A DNA stretch of 64,000 bases from Flavisericum labens (GTDB lineage: Bacteria > Bacteroidota > Bacteroidia > Flavobacteriales > Flavobacteriaceae), in the NCBI RefSeq assembly GCF_045446075.1, contig NZ_JBJJBQ010000007.1, positions 111,389 to 175,388 on the forward strand, written 5' to 3'. How positions within the stretch are numbered: position 1 is the stretch's first letter; each line of letters starts with the position of its first letter. The notes below the pieces were generated by a model. It was not told where the DNA came from. It saw only the letters and a list, made by a program, of their open reading frames with translations, and did no database searches. Both the position numbers and the translations under genes were made by a program. Shown here one piece after another: positions 61,301 through 64,000 of the stretch.

Positions 61301-64000
61301 TCAAGATCAACAGTCCATTTCCCCGGCGTACCTGTACCGGGATCACCACAATTCTTACAATCAAGAGGAAGCGTAAAGGCGCCTTTTGTTGCATTGTCAA
61401 TGGCGTTCTTCGTATTGTCGTAAGCGTTTAGGGTTATTACATTTTCTCCACATTCACCGGGTGCATATAGAATGTCCTCTCCGGCATAAGCATAGTTAAC
61501 CAGAACATCTGCCAGAGCTGTACCATCTGGGTCGTATGCTCTACAACCATTAACCAAAATTGTCGCACCATACTGATGGGCCCCTGGAGCATCAGGTGTA
61601 AAAGTATAAGCTACACTCAAGGTTCCATCTGCTAGAGGATCTTCATTAGGGTCTCCAATACCGTCAGTCCATTCAATTTCATTGGCTGGAGATCCACCAA
61701 GCGGCAATGTAATTTCATCTATGGCCCAAGCGCTAAAAGGACTATTGCCAAAATAGGTCCATCTAAACCGAACCTGATCGTAAGACGTGTAAAGATCCAA
61801 TGGAAATGTTAATTGATAGGTGTCAAATACATAATTAAACTGTGAAGACCCCGGATCAGATGTATAGGGCCATTCGCCATCAGGAATAACTCCCGGGATA
61901 TCCCAGATGTCCTGTAGTAATACGTTATAAGTAAGTCCGCCATCCAGAGACATTTCAAATAAGGCAATATCGGTAGGATCATCTAAATTCCAAGCTGTGG
62001 TAAATGATATTGAAGGCGATTCCAAACCAAGTAAACTCAAAATTGGCGTTTCTAATGTTGTGGCATTGCCAGGAGGAAATTCATCGATGTATTCTTGACT
62101 TGTAAAATCGCCTTGTGCAATAGCGAACTTAAAATTGTTAGAATCATATTCAATTTTAGGTGACCAAGTCCCATCTGGAAAAGGATGATTGTTTGTTGCA
62201 GTCCAATTATTCACAGAACGATTGTTGGCCGCTCCAGTAAATGCAACGCCCGCTACTTGCCCATCAATCTTCCACATATTCGGATTCCATTTATCAGGGA
62301 ACTGACCCTGATCAAACTGTCCGGCTTCTTCTTCATCCGGATCAATAAGTATGCCTCCATACCCACTATAAGCAACCAATGAAATTTCTGTACCCAAACA
62401 CGTATTGAAATAATCATTTTCAAGTGTTGGGGGCACATCTGGTGGTACGGCATGTACACTCATAATTTGCGAATATTCCTCACAGGTTCCCCATTGAATG
62501 AGTACTCTAAACACCGTGGATTTAGTATTTGCAAAATCAAAATCGATATTATACGTATTTAAACCAGAAGTACTTGGAATAATATCCCAGTTGTTATCGC
62601 CGGCTTCAAATTTTTCCCAATGTACAATTGTTCCATTTTCTCCTGATAAATTGATCGTTACCGGATTGATATCATCAGGACAGGCCGATATGGCCACATT
62701 GTTAGTAGGAGGAAATTCCACTGGATCCAAATCATCCACCCGACCTAGCAAGACCCCTCCAGAAATAGGAGGTTTTGTTAAGGTTACATTTTGTTGCTGC
62801 GTTACTATTTGACCATTTCTGTCGTCATAGGTCCAGGTGATTATAGTTGTACCAAAGGTTGTAATAGGAAAATCTATATCATTTCCATTAGCATCCGTCG
62901 GATCTCCATTAATTGTTCCTCGGCAATTATCAGTTGCCGTTGGTGTTACTACATCAACTTCGCAATCAACAACATTGATATCTGGAAGGTTTGCAATATC
63001 CGGAACAGGTGGGATAGTATCATTTATAATTACTGTTTGATCTACTGTAATTGAGTTACCATTACCATCATCAAAAAGCCACGAAATAACATAAGTCCCA
63101 TCACTATTAAAGGTATGTGGCCAATCGTAATCTCCGTTTGTCCCGGTTATTGTACCTGCACAATTATCTGTTGTTGTTGGTGCATTGACAGTGAATGAAC
63201 ATTGACGGGTCTCAGTGGATATGACTATTGTGTCCGGTGGAGTAGTATCTAATACTGTGATGGTCTGTGATTCTTGAGAGCTATTGCCACAGGCATCGGT
63301 TGCGGTCCATGTCCTAGTTACAGAATATTCATCAGGATGTGATGCATCTGGAGTGGTTACATCTATAAAGACCAGTGATGGCAAACCATCGCAAGCATCA
63401 GATGCAGTTGGGCTACTGAATACAGGCGTTTCGGTACACTCAATAGTTGTATCTGGTCCCACACCAGATATTACAGGAGGTGTTGTATCTTCAATAGTAA
63501 ATGTGGCTTGAGCAGTAGCAGTTCTACCACAATCATCAGTAGCGTTAAAAGTTACCGTGGCAGCGCCCGTTCCTCCACAAAGGTCAGAAAGTGCAGTAAA
63601 GTTATTTGACCAAGACACATTGCCACAAGTATCCGAGGCAGCAGCGCCGCCATTAGAGCTTAACCATGCTGTAAGAGCAGCTCCATTGCCGGCACCATCA
63701 CATTCTACAGTTTGATCGGAAGATGGAGTATCTATGCTAGGGTCTGTGGTGTCTTCAATAGTAAATGTCGCTTGAGTAGTAGCAGTTCTGCCACAATCAT
63801 CAGTAGCGGTAAAAGTTACCGTCGCCGAACCCGTTCCTCCACAAAGGTCAGAAAGTGCAGTAAAGTTATTTGACCAAGTTACATTGCCACAAGTATCCGA
63901 GGCCACAGCGCCGCCATTAGAATTTAACCATGCTGTAAGAGCAGCTCCATTGCCGGCACCATCACATTCTACAGTTTGGTCAGATGCAGCGGTATCTATG
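58312..64000 (-). CDS. giant secreted adhesin-like protein with HYR-like modules, LamG domain and T9SS-type end (5' end beyond window)
   Basis: The frame stays open from the stop at 58312 to the window edge: about 1,895 residues of the C-terminal part are seen. From the N-terminal side: two near-identical 88-residue cysteine-bearing HYR-like modules (64000-63490, one partly seen), three less similar HYR-like modules to about 62700 (each with a T-A-T-D-x-C/N-C style core), a beta-sandwich region (about 62150-61650), a concanavalin-like LamG domain (about 61130-60590, V-E-C-W-I-K-P and W-Y-H-V-A-I-T), a long region with S-Y-Q-N-Y-V-F-V-G-K-P and V-A-Q-G-F-F-V, then a final domain with N-L-I-G-Q-T-V-K-S-W like a T9SS type A sorting signal. 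No start is in the window (GTG 63906 is internal). Likely a surface or released adhesin; ligand unknown. Confidence 0.85.
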   Translation of the reverse strand, partial: IDTAASDQTVECDGAGNGAALTAWLNSNGGAVASDTCGNVTWSNNFTALSDLCGGTGSATVTFTATDDCGRTATTQATFTIEDTTDPSIDTPSSDQTVECDGAGNGAALTAWLSSNGGAAASDTCGNVSWSNNFTALSDLCGGTGAATVTFNATDDCGRTATAQATFTIEDTTPPVISGVGPDTTIECTETPVFSSPTASDACDGLPSLVFIDVTTPDASHPDEYSVTRTWTATDACGNSSQESQTITVLDTTPPDTIVISTETRQCSFTVNAPTTTDNCAGTITGTNGDYDWPHTFNSDGTYVISWLFDDGNGNSITVDQTVIINDTIPPVPDIANLPDINVVDCEVDVVTPTATDNCRGTINGDPTDANGNDIDFPITTFGTTIITWTYDDRNGQIVTQQQNVTLTKPPISGGVLLGRVDDLDPVEFPPTNNVAISACPDDINPVTINLSGENGTIVHWEKFEAGDNNWDIIPSTSGLNTYNIDFDFANTKSTVFRVLIQWGTCEEYSQIMSVHAVPPDVPPTLENDYFNTCLGTEISLVAYSGYGGILIDPDEEEAGQFDQGQFPDKWNPNMWKIDGQVAGVAFTGAANNRSVNNWTATNNHPFPDGTWSPKIEYDSNNFKFAIAQGDFTSQEYIDEFPPGNATTLETPILSLLGLESPSISFTTAWNLDDPTDIALFEMSLDGGLTYNVLLQDIWDIPGVIPDGEWPYTSDPGSSQFNYVFDTYQLTFPLDLYTSYDQVRFRWTYFGNSPFSAWAIDEITLPLGGSPANEIEWTDGIGDPNEDPLADGTLSVAYTFTPDAPGAHQYGATILVNGCRAYDPDGTALADVLVNYAYAGEDILYAPGECGENVITLNAYDNTKNAIDNATKGAFTLPLDCKNCGDPGTGTPGKWTVDLDNSSFDCGSSYSFSDDEDPNATFTGDPGTYRLLWTVGPWGPNNEFSCVDDVIVEITNCAIVDFDGENDNVTFGDNYNLNPAFSVECWIKPDATTNTGGTNNAIQTIISKRNANSSDYNKKGYDLRLVNNIVSFRWNESGSITSAFPIGTNRWYHVAITRTPTNGNSGIYRMYIDGIQVSSNSGSAPNTNANDFILGAMAQTGNPPNKPVNYFSGWIDEVRIWNKTLSVHHIRQMMNQEIKQLGSDVGGEVIPTKIYGVDTNQDGVEEDLLTWANLDGYYRMDQIACGYLEPYGGVGVDGKLRHITSQQEPSAPLPYTTKSGGNWYDITPATPWTYSDTVWDYPNALGIDNTTRIDWNIVKTSHIIESDLTSASPRNITLLGLVVDPSSDLTITAQGTQDETNTGHGLWITHYLKLDGFMDLVGESQLVQKRYNTSGNPTVQFNESILDVTSAGYIFRSQQGSINLFNYNYWSSPTSPVNTTDNNLPFYIKWQHRDGTVSSTPKVINWLSSGYNASATSSPISIPEYWLWSYENFASNTYAKWVKLSSTTAIKTGLGYTMKGSGAGGSYQNYVFVGKPHNNTINSPITIGNDALIGNPYPSAIDADEFIKDNIPALNPGGTPTPANPETTGSIDGSLYFWIHFDSNNTHVLRDYEGGYATYTLAGGNAPVTGVKYTTTDGFEVSGNGSSILRPGQYIPVAQGFFVHSAFPDDKDEDFLKFQNSQRIFERETNDNTNDGSQFLKTSNSKSAKNSSEPIIDETVIKRIRFQFKSAEGTNRPLLLAFTPNNEASDGFDYGYDAKAFETLPSDMLFMISDEKYVIQGVGEFDKAKQYPIAITINETGPVQISLAGLENFDSYKNVYVYDSFLDTYTKINNKSFNIYLDAGDYSNRFFIAFTKAQNNTLDLEDFEIENAVVNYLNKSNQIYIHVPNTIEVEQVYITNLIGQTVKSWNRPEMFSISGGEFKIPVKTISEGPYVIIVETKQAVFRKNVIITNKF
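63491..63754 (-). repeat. 264-base tandem coding repeat, copy A
   Basis: One unit of 264 bases (88 codons) of the giant gene; copy B begins at 63755. The two differ by only scattered bases, for example in the D-P-S-I-D-T-P-S-S segment. Confidence 0.85.
63755..64000 (-). repeat. 264-base tandem coding repeat, copy B (cut by window edge)
   Basis: Second near-identical 264-base unit; it starts to repeat the same order of bases as 63491 and is not finished at base 64000, so more copies may follow. Confidence 0.8.

Noticed and set aside
63904..63906. GTG proposed as start of the giant gene
   Set aside because: The frame continues upstream with the same repeated module, so the GTG is an internal valine codon.

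Overview
The window reads as a chromosomal segment of a marine-type member of the Flavobacteriaceae (Bacteroidota). Evidence in the sequence: AT-rich DNA; Bacteroidota -7 promoter boxes (TAnnTTTG) in front of many genes; three secreted proteins ending in, or consistent with, type IX secretion (T9SS) C-terminal sorting domains; a hybrid two-component system of the Bacteroidota type; an outer-membrane receptor with a carboxypeptidase-regulatory-like N-domain; and typical flavobacterial families such as DUF3667, DUF4834 and YfhO. No phage, plasmid or IS element is intact. The window is mostly housekeeping, with accessory character at 10.6-19 kb and from 57.6 kb to the end.

Layout. 1-5.5 kb: an M14 carboxypeptidase start (cut by the window edge) divergent from a small XRE regulator with shared palindromic promoter/operator boxes, then a lipoprotein, an MBL-fold hydrolase, a large conserved protein I cannot name, Bcp peroxiredoxin and a cysteine-free endonuclease III. 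5.4-10.3 kb: an ECF sigma factor with an unlisted 48-codon ORF downstream, uvrA, and a DUF3667 membrane protein. 10.6-19 kb: two paralogous secreted proteins built from about 260-residue tandem modules (four and three copies), followed by a very basic secreted protein behind a sigma-54-like promoter. 19.1-24.6 kb: a minus-strand surface-glycan operon (DUF4834, YfhO, glycosyltransferase, flippase).

24.7-35.3 kb: outer-membrane/transporter-like protein, GNAT-like protein, a pair of PLP enzymes that together resemble the capnine (sulfonolipid) pathway, oligopeptidase B, YbaB, threonine aldolase, prfB with its programmed +1 frameshift, a HAD hydrolase and an ArsC-like protein. 35.3-43.5 kb: an outer-membrane receptor, then a stretch rich in peroxide defence (1-Cys peroxiredoxin, KatG, Tpx) around fumarase. 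43.5-50.3 kb: an envelope/division run on the plus strand (DgkA-like, FtsK, LolA-like, LptF/G-like, RibB with a degenerate GTP cyclohydrolase II half). 50.3-57.5 kb: a lipoprotein, a hybrid two-component regulator, a DegT-type aminotransferase and a nitroreductase, all on the minus strand.

57.6-64 kb: a tRNA-Ser(UGA), directly followed by a truncated integrase N-terminus and short repeats (a decayed integration site), then the C-terminal 1,895 residues of a giant adhesin-like secreted protein with near-identical 88-residue HYR-like modules that runs off the window. The best candidates for something undescribed are the tandem-module secreted pair at 10.7-17.7 kb, the sigma-54-type promoter with its basic secreted protein, and the integrase remnant beside tRNA-Ser.
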